Source: Phycocordibacter sp964398865
Lineage (GTDB): Bacteria; Patescibacteriota; Minisyncoccia; Phycocordibacterales; Phycocordibacteraceae
Length of the DNA: 64,000 bases
Direction of reading: 5' to 3'
Assembly (NCBI GenBank): GCA_964398865.1
Contig: CAYNOO010000003.1
Location: 1-64,000, forward strand
Below are positions 55,521 through 63,394 of this stretch, in pieces (the first letter of the stretch is position 1; the number at the start of each line of letters is the position of its first letter). A program made the translations under genes and the position numbers. The notes below the pieces were generated by a model that had not been told where the DNA came from, ran no database searches, and worked only from the letters and a program-made list of their open reading frames with translations.

Positions 55521-56123
55521 ATGAAGTACATTCTCGGAGTCGATGAAGCAGGTAGGGGGCCTCTGGCAGGACCGGTGGCGGTCGGGGTGGTTGCTGCATC
55601 GAGCGACTTCGACATTCTCGCCGCTTTCCCTGGCCTCAATGATTCCAAGAAGCTTTCAGAAAAGAAACGAGAATCGCTGTTCTTGCTTCTGCAGGAAGAG
55701 ATGCGAAAGGGCAGCGTTAGCGCAGTCGTATGCTTATCTTCGGCTGGCGTGATAGACACCAAAGGAATCTCCTATGCTGTGGCTCACGCCCTTACGCAGG
55801 GTGTCAGAAAACTTATGCCAGATCCGAGAGCAGGGAAGGTGTATCTCGACGGCTCGCTCAAAGCACCTATTGAATATGAACAGGAGACGATTATCGGAGG
55901 GGATGGATTAGTTCCTGCAATCATGCTCGCTTCCGTTGCAGCAAAAGTTACCCGTGACCGCTTGATGAAAAAGATGGCAGAAGAACAACCCGCCTATGGG
56001 TTTGAGCGACATAAAGGATATGGGACAGCCTCCCACATAGAGGCTATTCAAAAGTATGGTCCTTCCTCCGTCCACCGTATGACATTTCTTTCCAATATCC
56101 TGAGTGCTACTATTCCCGCATGA
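55521..56123 (+). CDS. rnhB: Ribonuclease HII
   Basis: The 200-residue protein has the RNase HII active site: D and E in GVDEAGRGPLAGPV, an Asp in VYLDGSLK, and the final Asp in ASVAAKVTRDRLM. It removes RNA from RNA-DNA hybrids and single ribonucleotides from DNA. It is divergent from dnaE, and the next gene overlaps its end by 4 bp. Confidence 0.96.
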   Translation: MKYILGVDEAGRGPLAGPVAVGVVAASSDFDILAAFPGLNDSKKLSEKKRESLFLLLQEEMRKGSVSAVVCLSSAGVIDTKGISYAVAHALTQGVRKLMPDPRAGKVYLDGSLKAPIEYEQETIIGGDGLVPAIMLASVAAKVTRDRLMKKMAEEQPAYGFERHKGYGTASHIEAIQKYGPSSVHRMTFLSNILSATIPA

Positions 56124-56500
56124 CAGACGATAATTCAGCCGCAGCTGTCCCTGACTTGCCCGTTGACCAAGAGCTCGCTGAGCGCGTAGTAGCACTCTAT
56201 AGCTCTGTCGATGAGACGCTCAATGAGCTTCGCGTTCCTGATGATGAGCGAAAAGAAGTAGAACAAAACCTGATGGAAGCAATCGCTGCCGATCTTCTGG
56301 TGCGTTTAGGTGAGAGACTTTCGGACGATGATAAGAAAGAGCTTGCAGAAATGGGGAACGGATTCGCTCCTGGCACTGAGCCTGACTTGAATGCCGTTGC
56401 AGGATTTTTCCGTACGAAGTTTAGCCAAGAGGAGTTGGTGCACGCGCTAGCGGAAGCGACTGAAAGTGTTCTCAAAGAATTCACCGACGCGATGCGCTAA
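56120..56500 (+). CDS. Hypothetical acidic helical protein
   Basis: This 126-residue, strongly acidic protein is predicted by eye to be mostly helical (ELAERVVALYSSVDETLNEL, then EEELVHALAEATESVLKE-like repeats). It contains PDLPVDQ and LRVPDDERKEVEQNLMEAI. The style matches uncharacterised small proteins common in Patescibacteria, but I cannot assign a named family safely. It is translationally coupled to rnhB and followed 2 bp later by another small ORF. Confidence 0.65.
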   Translation: MTDDNSAAAVPDLPVDQELAERVVALYSSVDETLNELRVPDDERKEVEQNLMEAIAADLLVRLGERLSDDDKKELAEMGNGFAPGTEPDLNAVAGFFRTKFSQEELVHALAEATESVLKEFTDAMR

Positions 56501-56502
56501 GT

Positions 56503-56757
56503 ATGGGGAGTCCAGAGGGAGGGAAGCACTATAGAGCAAAGAATCCTGTTCATCGCCGTATCGCTACGGAGAGCGGTCTAAATCCTGATAGTCTTACCGC
56601 AGATCAGACACGTTGGATAAAAGAACTTGCGGACAGAGAAGCGTCTAACGGTGATTTTCGACGCAGAACACAAGGCAGGGGATTATTGCATGGCGTTCTG
56701 AACCCCGGAGAAAGTAAAATTGCTACATTAGATTCTTTCCGAAAGCGAAAGAATTGA
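56503..56757 (+). CDS. Small basic hypothetical protein before palindrome copy 3
   Basis: The 84-residue basic protein is rich in Arg, Lys and His (GGKHYRAKNPVHRRIATESG, then DREASNGDFRRRTQGRG). There is no Cys and no membrane helix. The charge suggests nucleic-acid binding, which is inference only. It starts 2 bp after the previous stop and ends 9 bp before palindrome copy 3. Confidence 0.6.
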   Translation: MGSPEGGKHYRAKNPVHRRIATESGLNPDSLTADQTRWIKELADREASNGDFRRRTQGRGLLHGVLNPGESKIATLDSFRKRKN

Positions 56758-56766
56758 AGCCCATTA

Positions 56767-56792
56767 TTGTGCAACGCTCGAACGTTACACAA
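56767..56792. repeat. TTGTGCAAC palindrome, copy 3
   Basis: TTGTGCAAC, then GCTCGAAC, then GTTACACAA. The right arm has the same G to A change as copy 1. It lies 9 bp after one tiny ORF and 6 bp before the -35 box of the next, so an operator role is possible. Confidence 0.88.
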
Positions 56793-56798
56793 ATTAAT

Positions 56799-56827
56799 TT
56801 GACACTCGCATATGTTTCGTCTAACGT
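56799..56827 (+). promoter_or_regulatory. Promoter of the small gene at 56834
   Basis: TTGACA (56799-56804), 17 bp, TAACGT (56822-56827), then 6 bp to the ATG. The palindrome copy 3 abuts the -35 box on the upstream side. Confidence 0.7.
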
Positions 56828-56833
56828 AGAGAG

Positions 56834-57070
56834 ATGAATGGAGAGGGATTGCCTGAAACTGTTGAGGACTTGTATGGTCCCCAAGTAGAGGTTACTCCGC
56901 GTACAGGACGCGCTAGAGCTGTGCGTCGCCCGACAGAGCGGAATGCGAATCTCTTGGAAGCGGAGGCAAAATTCGGACCAGAGGTGCGAGAGAAAAACTG
57001 GCCTTTGGTTGCTGCAATCATTGACGAAGTAGCGGGCAGACCGGTTGTTATAGACGCTGACCCTGGATAA
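56834..57070 (+). CDS. Small hypothetical protein downstream of palindrome copy 3
   Basis: This 78-residue protein has an acidic N-terminus (MNGEGLPETVEDLYGP), an Arg-rich middle (RTGRARAVRRPTERNANLLE) and an acidic C-terminus. It has no recognised motif, Cys or membrane segment. It has a consensus-like promoter with a perfect -35 and 17-bp spacing, which makes it likely to be a real, independently expressed gene. It ends 23 bp before the promoter of rpmF. Confidence 0.65.
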   Translation: MNGEGLPETVEDLYGPQVEVTPRTGRARAVRRPTERNANLLEAEAKFGPEVREKNWPLVAAIIDEVAGRPVVIDADPG

Positions 57071-57093
57071 CCGTAAGTAAAAAACCTGAAACC

Positions 57094-57122
57094 TTGCTGT
57101 TTTTGGGGTTTTCTGGTATCTT
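57094..57122 (+). promoter_or_regulatory. Promoter of rpmF
   Basis: TTGCTG (57094-57099), 17 bp, TATCTT (57117-57122), then 7 bp to the ATG at 57130. It rules out the longer frame that starts at 57094. Confidence 0.7.
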
Positions 57123-57129
57123 CTTCGAA

Positions 57130-57441
57130 ATGGTAGTTCGAATGAGACATACGCGCGCGCACACGGCAAATCGCCGTTCGCACCACGCTTTGAAGAAAAT
57201 GCAGCTTACTGCAGCAAAGGATGGTACAGCACACCCACGCCACCGCGCCCTTTTAGATGGAACTATGTACCGTGGTCGCTCAGTCATGGATAAGGCTACT
57301 ACTCGCACACTTCGCGCTAAGAAATCAGCGACTCGTCGCCAGCAGGAATCAGGACCAGCTCCAGAAAAAGCAACTCAAGAGCCAAAAAAAGTGAAGGAAG
57401 AAACTAAGAAACTTCCGAAGAAGTCGAAACAAGCAAAATAA
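57130..57441 (+). CDS. rpmF: Large-subunit ribosomal protein bL32 (Cys-free, extended)
   Basis: The protein is 103 residues; normal bL32 is about 57. The N-terminal part matches bL32 (VVRMRHTRAHTANRRSHHAL, later HPRHRALLDGTMYRGR). The four zinc Cys residues of the classical form are replaced. The C-terminal 45 residues are a Lys/Glu/Pro-rich tail (EPKKVKEETKKLPKKSK), typical of extended Patescibacteria ribosomal proteins. Its stop codon lies inside the stem of a strong terminator. Confidence 0.85.
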   Translation: MVVRMRHTRAHTANRRSHHALKKMQLTAAKDGTAHPRHRALLDGTMYRGRSVMDKATTRTLRAKKSATRRQQESGPAPEKATQEPKKVKEETKKLPKKSKQAK

Positions 57442-57464
57442 CCTGCATACGCAGGTTATTTTTT
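57437..57464 (+). terminator. Intrinsic terminator of rpmF
   Basis: AATAACCTGC (57437-57446) pairs with GCAGGTTATT (57451-57460) around ATAC and is followed by TTTT. The stop codon of rpmF is in the 5' arm. Confidence 0.92.
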
Positions 57465-57558
57465 GCTATTGTGTAGTTTGTATTTCCTCTTTCCCTAAAT
57501 GATCCCTTCGAAAACGACAAAGCGTCGCCTATCCACTAAGCACTAACCCCTTCACAAA

Positions 57559-58446
57559 ATGGCTTCCCGACATTTATCGCGCTCGCATGTTCTCCAGACG
57601 CTTTTTGAATGCGATGCGCAAAATACGTTTACTGCCGATTCAGCCCGAGCGATACTCGCTCGCAACCTTAAGGATTTCGCCGAAGGCGAGTCTGACATAC
57701 CTTTCGCGGAATCTCTGATGAGTGGCATCATGGCAAAACAATCTGAAATAGATGCCGTCATGGCGACCTCTGCTCCGCAGTGGCCGCTCGATAAGATTGC
57801 TCCTATAGACCGCAATATTCTCCGCATCGGACTTTATGAGCTTCTTTTTGGGGACAAGAATGCAGTGCCTCCGAAAGTCGCCCTGAACGAAGCTATTGAG
57901 CTTGCCAAGACATATGGTTCTGACTCAAGTGGCAAGTTCGTGAACGGGGTACTCGGAGCAGTTTATCGTTCGATCGGAAGCCCGGGAAAAGATGACGCAC
58001 CGAAAGATTCGACGCCGCTTCCCCATGAGCATTTGGGAGGAGTAGTACTTACTGCCGTTTCTGATGGAGCTATACAGGTTGCAATGGTTCTTGATGCGTT
58101 TGATCACTGGACGCTCGCTAAAGCAAAATGCGGCGAAGACGAATTGTCAGATGCCGCTGCAAAACGTGCGCTCAAAAATGATTTCGGTGTGGACGCAGAC
58201 ATCAAAGAAGTTCTTGGGGAACATGAGTTTATCGCACATGAGCCCTCCGTGGGACGCATCGTTCGCACAGTCGGATACTTCCTTGTCTGCCTTCCAGAGC
58301 CTGTGGAACTTCACGCTGGCGTATCTCCTGGCATCAAGGAAGCTCGTTGGTTTTCCGAAGAGTCGTTAGGTAGTGTGAATGTGTACGAAGACCTTCGTGA
58401 AATGATAGAGTCTGGAATACGAGAAGCAAAAAGAATATGCCTATAA
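57559..58446 (+). CDS. NusB fused to a degenerate Nudix domain
   Basis: The protein is 295 residues. Residues 1-138 are NusB-like (RHLSRSHVLQTLFECD, IAPIDRNILRIGLYELLF, VALNEAIELAKTYG, SGKFVNGVLGAVYR), the antitermination factor that binds boxA RNA with NusE. Residues about 155-290 have a Nudix fold pattern (LGGVVLTAV, GYFLVCLPEP, EARWFSEESL), but the Nudix box is degraded. E195, R203 and L205 fit, whereas the metal-binding Glu positions read A204, N207 and D208, so hydrolysis is unlikely. The gene overlaps rnc by 10 bp, coupling an rRNA antitermination factor with rRNA processing. Confidence 0.85.
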   Translation: MASRHLSRSHVLQTLFECDAQNTFTADSARAILARNLKDFAEGESDIPFAESLMSGIMAKQSEIDAVMATSAPQWPLDKIAPIDRNILRIGLYELLFGDKNAVPPKVALNEAIELAKTYGSDSSGKFVNGVLGAVYRSIGSPGKDDAPKDSTPLPHEHLGGVVLTAVSDGAIQVAMVLDAFDHWTLAKAKCGEDELSDAAAKRALKNDFGVDADIKEVLGEHEFIAHEPSVGRIVRTVGYFLVCLPEPVELHAGVSPGIKEARWFSEESLGSVNVYEDLREMIESGIREAKRICL

Positions 58447-59156
58447 CAGACGCACACAAGAAAGCTCGCGCCACGTTTGAAGCAAAGGCTGGTATTTCAT
58501 TTAAGAATCCACTATTTTTGGATACTGCTTTTACGCACCGCTCATACATTAATGAATCACGCTCAGGCGCGAATTCCGTTAGAGGTGGTGAACACAATGA
58601 GCGTCTTGAGTTTTTGGGTGACGCTGTATTGGAGCTTGCGGTGACTGACCACTTGTTTCGTACCTACGCAGATTCAGATGAGGGAGACCTCACGAACTAT
58701 CGCGCAGCATTAGTGAATGCTGTGATGCTTGGCGGCATCGCTGAAGAGCTTGGTGTCAATGATTGTCTACTTCTCTCTAAAGGCGAGGCACGAGACTTAG
58801 GGCGCGCGCGCGCGACTATTCTTGCGAACACGTTTGAGGCTATTGTTGGTGCGCTCTATTTGGACCAGGGGTACGAGGGCGCGGCTGATTTCATAAACCG
58901 TCACGTCATTACGCGCATGCCGGAAGTCTTGGCAACAGGGGCATGGCGCGACGCTAAGAGCGAATTTCAGGAGTTTGCCCAAGCGAAGTATGGAATGACC
59001 CCGAAATATGAGACGGTACGCGCAGAAGGACCCGATCATGATAAGAAATTTGTAGTGTCGGTTTCCGTAGGCGATGTAGAACTCTCACAAGGAGAAGGGA
59101 AGTCGAAGCAGGAAGCGGAGCAAAACGCCGCTAAAAAAGCTCTCCAAGAAAAATAG
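58437..59156 (+). CDS. rnc: Ribonuclease III
   Basis: The 239-residue protein has the RNase III signature NERLEFLGDAVLEL, with the catalytic Glu and Asp, and a second acidic cluster in TFEAIVGALYLDQG. A C-terminal double-stranded RNA-binding domain follows (KSEFQEFAQAKYGMTPKYE to SKQEAEQNAAKKALQEK). It processes rRNA precursors and other duplex RNA as a homodimer. It overlaps the NusB-fusion gene by 10 bp and ends at an intrinsic terminator. Confidence 0.96.
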   Translation: MPITDAHKKARATFEAKAGISFKNPLFLDTAFTHRSYINESRSGANSVRGGEHNERLEFLGDAVLELAVTDHLFRTYADSDEGDLTNYRAALVNAVMLGGIAEELGVNDCLLLSKGEARDLGRARATILANTFEAIVGALYLDQGYEGAADFINRHVITRMPEVLATGAWRDAKSEFQEFAQAKYGMTPKYETVRAEGPDHDKKFVVSVSVGDVELSQGEGKSKQEAEQNAAKKALQEK

Positions 59157-59167
59157 AATGCAACTTT

Positions 59168-59192
59168 TAAGCCCCTCCGGGGCTTTTATTTT
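59168..59192 (+). terminator. Intrinsic terminator after rnc
   Basis: AAGCCCC pairs with GGGGCTT around TCC, followed by TTATTTT. The -10 box of the next gene follows immediately (TACAAT at 59198-59203). Confidence 0.88.
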
Positions 59193-59210
59193 GATAGTAC
59201 AATAATCCCC

Positions 59211-61394
59211 ATGCACCTCGTCCGGCTAGATATCTCTGGTTTTAAGTCTTTTGCCAAGAAGACCAGTTTTGATTTCAATACGTCAGTTGTCGCCATAGTG
59301 GGCCCCAACGGCTCGGGCAAGTCTAACGTCGCTGAAGCGGTGCGTTTTGTTCTGGGCGAGCAATCCATGAAATCCATGCGCGGCAAGCGCGGTGAAGACC
59401 TCATCTGGAACGGCTCGACAGGCTCGCCCCGCGCAAACCGTGCATCGGTTGCCATAACGTTCGACAACACATCGCGTTTCTTGAATCTTGATTTTGATGA
59501 GGTAGTGATTGAGCGCGTGGTACATCGCGACGGCGCGAACGAATACCGTCTGAACGGAAGCCAGGTGCGCCTGAAGGATATCTTGGAATTGTTAGCAGGA
59601 GCGAACATTGGTGCTACTGGGCATCACATTATCTCTCAAGGCGAGGCAGACAAGATTCTCTCTGCGCCACCCCGCGAACGCCGCGAGATGCTTGAGGATG
59701 CGCTTGGTCTTAAGGCGTACCAATACAAACTTGAAGAATCCACGCGCAAGCTCGAGAAGACGGAAGAGAACATGCGGCAAGTCGAAGCTCTCCGCAGGGA
59801 GATTGCGCCGCATTTGAGATTCTTGAAAAAGCAGGTAGAAAAAGTTGAGAAAGCAGAAGTGCTCCGTGCATCCGCTATTATCCGCTTCCAGGCGTACTTC
59901 AAACGTGAAGAGTCATATTTGAAAACAGCGGGTTCTCAATTTGAGGCAGAGATGCTGGAGAAGAGGAAAGAGCTTGCGGAAATCGCTGCGCGCGTTGCTG
60001 AGGCAAAACAAGCACTCGCAGAGTCCGATGAAGACAAACGCGGAGGAACTATCCTAGAAATCTCGAGCGCGCTTGATGAAGTGAGAGGCAAGCGGGCGGA
60101 CGCTCTCCGCAAGGCTTCGAGACTTGAAGGTCAAATTGAAGCCCTAGAGCGCACGCTCAGCGCCGCCAGTATTCCTCTTGGGGAAGTTTCCCGATTGGTT
60201 GATGAAGGTGAACGCGCCTTGAATGGGTTTTCCAATTCACCCGTTGCAGAGGTACTTTCATTTTTCCGAGAATACTTCAGCCGGTTTAGAGCGCTTGCTG
60301 CGCATCCCGGAGAAGATTCAAATGATGTGACGGAGCTGAAGCGCGAACGCGAACTCGCCATGAATGCTGAAAAGCAGTTTACTCAAAAAGAGACAGAGCT
60401 TTCAGGGGCGTTGGAAAAAATTCGTACCGAACTTGATGCTGCGCGGACAAATGAGCGTGAAAAGGAGCGAGCGCTTTTTGGTCTCGCAACGACAGAGCGT
60501 GATGTACGTCACCATTTGAACATGCTTGAAGGTGAGATGGGACGCTTGGGACTTGAAAAGGCAGAGTTTGAGCGCGACCTTTTGGAGGCAGGAACGTTGA
60601 TTGGCAGAGAAATCCTTGCGTACCCTTCTCTAGAAGTCAGTCTTTCAGTGTCGCGAGATGAACAGGTAGAGGAGAAGCGCGAACTTGAGAAAACGAAGAT
60701 ACGCCTCGAGGAGATGGGTACCGGTGCAAGCGCCGAGACACTGAAAGAATACAAAGAAGCGACAGAGCGCGAATCGTTCTTGGAGCATGAGCTTGTTGAT
60801 CTTGAAACGGCAGCGGTGTCTCTAAAAAGCTTGATTCAGAATCTTGAAGGAGAACTCAGCGTTCGTTTCAAAGAGGGGATTGATGCTATTAATGCAGAAT
60901 TTACCAAGTTTTTCGCCCTCATGTTTGATGGAGGATCAGCGTCCTTGATTCGCGTCGAAGAGCCAGTTCGGAGAAAAACAGAGAACATATTTGATGAAGA
61001 AGCAGGCGAGGGCACACAACAGGATCCCGAAGAAACTTCATCAGGAATTGATATAGCGCTCTCCATACCTCGCAAGCGCGTGAAGAGTCTGGTCATGCTT
61101 TCGGGTGGTGAACGCACGCTCACTTCAATCGCACTTATCTTCGCGATGTCGTCCGTCAATCCACCACCATTCCTTATGCTTGATGAGACTGACGCTGCTC
61201 TTGATGAATCTAACAGCCGCCGGTATGGCGACATGGTGGAAGCCCTCTCAAAAAAGTCGCAGCTCGCTATAATCACCCACAACCGCGAAACCATGTCGCG
61301 TGCAGGTATCCTCTACGGCATTACCATGGGGAATGATGGTGTTTCCAAAGTGCTCTCAGTGAAGTTAGAAGAAGCAGTGAAAGTCGCTAAATAA
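59211..61394 (+). CDS. smc: Compact SMC-like chromosome segregation ATPase
   Basis: The protein is 727 residues, against about 1180 for bacterial SMC. The N-terminal head has ISGFKSF and the Walker A GPNGSGKS (31-38). The C-terminal head has the signature LSGGERT (630-636) and the Walker B FLMLDETDAAL (D658, E659). The two arms are only about 150-250 residues each. The middle (about 315-385) lacks the Gly-rich hinge motifs seen in SMC and holds a short segment with FFREYFSRFRALAAHPG. It should still dimerise at the ATPase heads. It could represent a shortened SMC or a separate RecN/SbcC-like class, but head motifs and the IISQGEADKIL segment favour SMC. TACAAT lies 7 bp before the ATG. Confidence 0.88.
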   Translation: MHLVRLDISGFKSFAKKTSFDFNTSVVAIVGPNGSGKSNVAEAVRFVLGEQSMKSMRGKRGEDLIWNGSTGSPRANRASVAITFDNTSRFLNLDFDEVVIERVVHRDGANEYRLNGSQVRLKDILELLAGANIGATGHHIISQGEADKILSAPPRERREMLEDALGLKAYQYKLEESTRKLEKTEENMRQVEALRREIAPHLRFLKKQVEKVEKAEVLRASAIIRFQAYFKREESYLKTAGSQFEAEMLEKRKELAEIAARVAEAKQALAESDEDKRGGTILEISSALDEVRGKRADALRKASRLEGQIEALERTLSAASIPLGEVSRLVDEGERALNGFSNSPVAEVLSFFREYFSRFRALAAHPGEDSNDVTELKRERELAMNAEKQFTQKETELSGALEKIRTELDAARTNEREKERALFGLATTERDVRHHLNMLEGEMGRLGLEKAEFERDLLEAGTLIGREILAYPSLEVSLSVSRDEQVEEKRELEKTKIRLEEMGTGASAETLKEYKEATERESFLEHELVDLETAAVSLKSLIQNLEGELSVRFKEGIDAINAEFTKFFALMFDGGSASLIRVEEPVRRKTENIFDEEAGEGTQQDPEETSSGIDIALSIPRKRVKSLVMLSGGERTLTSIALIFAMSSVNPPPFLMLDETDAALDESNSRRYGDMVEALSKKSQLAIITHNRETMSRAGILYGITMGNDGVSKVLSVKLEEAVKVAK

Positions 61395-61451
61395 TAGGCT
61401 ATTCTGCTCTGGAACCTTTTTATACTTTACGCGTAACATATAAGAACTAGT

Positions 61452-62726
61452 ATGAACGCATTTGATCAATATCGAGCACACGTGGCTCGAGTCACCAAGC
61501 TTCTCAAGCTCTCGCCGGAAGAGTCAAAAGTATTATTGGAACCCGACCGTGTCATCGAGAAGACTCTTGATGTAACCGTTGCAGGAAAACCTGCAAAATT
61601 TCCTGCGTACCGTGTTCAGTTCTCGAACGCACGTGGTCCCTATAAGGGGGGCATACGCTTCCACCCTGCAGCAGATTTGAATGAAGTGAAAGCACTCGCC
61701 GCCATGATGGCAGTAAAGTGTGCCGTTGTTGGGATTCCGATGGGCGGAGGGAAAGGCGGTGTAACGTTTGATCCAAAATCTGCAACTCCTGAAGAGATTA
61801 AAGCGATATCGCGAGCATTTGTCGCTGCAATGCATGAGTACCTGGGACCTGACCAAGATGTACCAGCTCCAGACGTCTACACAAACGCTGAAATTATGGG
61901 CGTGATGCTGGATGAATATGAAAAAATCTTAGGACGTAGTGCACCCGCGACATTCACCGGAAAGCCGCTCTCGCTTGGGGGTGTTCCTGGGCGCGACACT
62001 GCAACTGCCATGGGCGGAGTATTCGTACTCGAAGCATTTCTTAAAGAGAAAAACCTAAACACGAAAGGTCTTCGTGTTGCCATTCACGGTTTTGGAAATG
62101 CAGGAGCTACTATGGCGACACTCTTGCATGAGCGTGGATTCAAAATAGTGGGTATCGCTGACTCTAAAGGTGCAGTAATGAGTGAAAAAGGTCTTGATCC
62201 GAACGTGTTCGTTCACATAAAGAATCAGCGCCAGTCAGTGCGCGATGCCTATTGTAAGGGTTCAGTGTGTGACGAGAGTAAATTACGTGAAGAGGGTGTA
62301 ACGCTTGGTGAGCCTACTGATGTGCTCACCATGGACACGGACGTGCTCGTTCCGGCAGCACTCGACGGCGTCATAACGAAAGCGGTAGCGGAACAAGTAA
62401 AGGCGAAAGTCGTCATTGAACTTGCGAATGGCCCCACGACTGCAGAAGGGGACTTGGAACTTGAGAAACGAGGTATTCCTGTCATTCCAGATGTGCTTGC
62501 CAACGCTGGGGGCGTTACAGTTTCCTACTTCGAGTGGATTCAAGGCAGGACAGGCAGAATGATGAAGCGTAAAGAAACGAATGAACTCTTGAAAGATGTG
62601 ATGCACGAAGCTTGGGGAGATGTCTCGCGAATCGCCGCTGAACATGGCGCACCGTACCGGCTTTCGGCTTTCGTTCTAGCTGCGGATCGTATCTTGCAGG
62701 CACGCCGCGATAGAGGCTTGCTCTAA
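61452..62726 (+). CDS. gdhA: Glutamate dehydrogenase
   Basis: The 424-residue protein belongs to the Glu/Leu/Phe/Val dehydrogenase family. The substrate domain has GPYKGGIRFHP and the catalytic Lys in GIPMGGGKGGV, with PAPDVYTN after it. The dinucleotide domain has IHGFGNAGATMA. Length and motifs fit hexameric GDH II of about 420 residues, which interconverts glutamate and 2-oxoglutarate plus ammonia. Cofactor specificity is not certain; IADSKG after the second strand suggests NAD. TATAAG lies 7 bp before the ATG. It is one of few amino-acid enzymes in the window. Confidence 0.95.
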   Translation: MNAFDQYRAHVARVTKLLKLSPEESKVLLEPDRVIEKTLDVTVAGKPAKFPAYRVQFSNARGPYKGGIRFHPAADLNEVKALAAMMAVKCAVVGIPMGGGKGGVTFDPKSATPEEIKAISRAFVAAMHEYLGPDQDVPAPDVYTNAEIMGVMLDEYEKILGRSAPATFTGKPLSLGGVPGRDTATAMGGVFVLEAFLKEKNLNTKGLRVAIHGFGNAGATMATLLHERGFKIVGIADSKGAVMSEKGLDPNVFVHIKNQRQSVRDAYCKGSVCDESKLREEGVTLGEPTDVLTMDTDVLVPAALDGVITKAVAEQVKAKVVIELANGPTTAEGDLELEKRGIPVIPDVLANAGGVTVSYFEWIQGRTGRMMKRKETNELLKDVMHEAWGDVSRIAAEHGAPYRLSAFVLAADRILQARRDRGLL

Positions 62727-62754
62727 GTTCGACAGAGTAGTACGATAGCTGACC

Positions 62755-62862
62755 ATGAATCCTAAGCCAGAAAAAATCCTTCTTTGTCGGTGTCAGTTTA
62801 TTCCAGGAGACAACGGGGTCATCAGAGTGATGAACGCAGAGTGTCCGTATCACGCTCAGTAA
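62755..62862 (+). CDS. Tiny CxC/CxxH zinc-ribbon-like protein 1
   Basis: This 35-residue ORF starts 28 bp after gdhA. It has CRC at residues 11-13 and CPYH at 30-33, with a beta-hairpin-like segment between (FIPGDNGVIRVMN). Four Cys/His ligands in this order would suit one zinc ion. It shares the CxC...CxxH layout with other tiny ORFs downstream. It is followed by a strong terminator, so it may be the last gene of the gdhA unit or stand alone. The family is unknown. Confidence 0.6.
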   Translation: MNPKPEKILLCRCQFIPGDNGVIRVMNAECPYHAQ

Positions 62863-62887
62863 TTTCAATATTTCTCCATTATTGACA

Positions 62888-62916
62888 GAGTAGCAACACG
62901 TTGTTACTCTTTTTTT
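62888..62916 (+). terminator. Intrinsic terminator before the tiny-gene cluster
   Basis: GAGTAGCAAC (62888-62897) pairs with GTTGTTACTC (62900-62909), one G-U pair, followed by seven T. The stem contains a GCAAC/GTTG core reminiscent of the palindrome family but is not the same sequence. Confidence 0.85.
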
Positions 62917-63006
62917 ATGACCAAAGCAGTCGCCATTGATCTATCTAAAACCGGCATCATCGGTGCGATTGCTTTCTACTTTTTCGGTTACTATTTTTGG
63001 GTGTAA
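62917..63006 (+). CDS. Possible 29-residue membrane peptide
   Basis: The ORF begins immediately after the T-run of the terminator and encodes MTKAVAIDLSKTG followed by a hydrophobic, aromatic helix ending FFGYYFWV. There is no ribosome site, and its start abuts the terminator, so it could only be made from read-through or a leaderless transcript starting at the ATG. The membrane-like composition is the only support. Low confidence. Confidence 0.3.
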   Translation: MTKAVAIDLSKTGIIGAIAFYFFGYYFWV

Positions 63007-63072
63007 CGCGCACCCAATTTTTGTACATAGCAGTTATAGCTCCCTTTTACATCACCTTTATGTTTTTTCTCT

Positions 63073-63207
63073 ATGTCATCCGAAAACCCAATCTACTGTC
63101 CATGCAGGCGTCACCGAGCATACTGTCCGGAATGTAATCCCTGCCCTAAACATCCAGGCAATTCCGCTGCAGACTGTTCGCTCTGTCGAGATCATTCCAC
63201 TATCTAA
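63073..63207 (+). CDS. Tiny Cys-rich zinc-binding-like protein 2
   Basis: The 44-residue ORF contains CPC, CPECNPCPKH and CSLCRDH. Its seven Cys and several His residues are enough for two zinc sites. The ending CxxCxxH matches the C-terminal CxxH of its neighbours. The stop codon is 1 bp before palindrome copy 4. It overlaps a longer open frame (62936-63463) that has no protein-like features. The strong Cys/His periodicity supports this frame as the real gene. Confidence 0.55.
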   Translation: MSSENPIYCPCRRHRAYCPECNPCPKHPGNSAADCSLCRDHSTI

Positions 63208-63208
63208 T

Positions 63209-63234
63209 TTGTGCAACATTCTAATGTTGCACAA
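63209..63234. repeat. TTGTGCAAC palindrome, copy 4
   Basis: Perfect 12-bp arms TTGTGCAACATT and AATGTTGCACAA separated by CT. It begins 1 bp after the stop of a tiny Cys-rich ORF; the next tiny ORF starts 30 bp later. Confidence 0.92.
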
Positions 63235-63264
63235 TCTTACTAAGTATCTAAAAAATTCTTGCGT

Positions 63265-63387
63265 ATGTACGAACTTAACTTCTGGCAACCGAGCTTCGAA
63301 GATAGGTCACCCCGCGAATGTAGCTGCATCTACGTCGGACGAAAACGTTACATTGATCAGCATTGTGACCTGCATCGAGGTCGTTGA
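63265..63387 (+). CDS. Tiny CxC/CxxH zinc-ribbon-like protein 3
   Basis: The 40-residue ORF encodes MYELNFWQPSFEDRSPRE, then CSC, a basic strand (IYVGRKRYIDQH) and CDLH near the C-terminus. The layout (CxC, about 14 residues, CxxH) is the same as in the ORF at 62755. It lies between palindrome copy 4 and a strong terminator. No homologue is recognised by eye. Confidence 0.55.
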   Translation: MYELNFWQPSFEDRSPRECSCIYVGRKRYIDQHCDLHRGR

Positions 63388-63394
63388 GCATCCA

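Noticed and set aside
55427..55762. N-terminal extension of dnaE by 112 codons
   Set aside because: It covers the word-repeat spacer and is antisense to the conserved start of rnhB; the PHP domain begins right after the Met at 55426.
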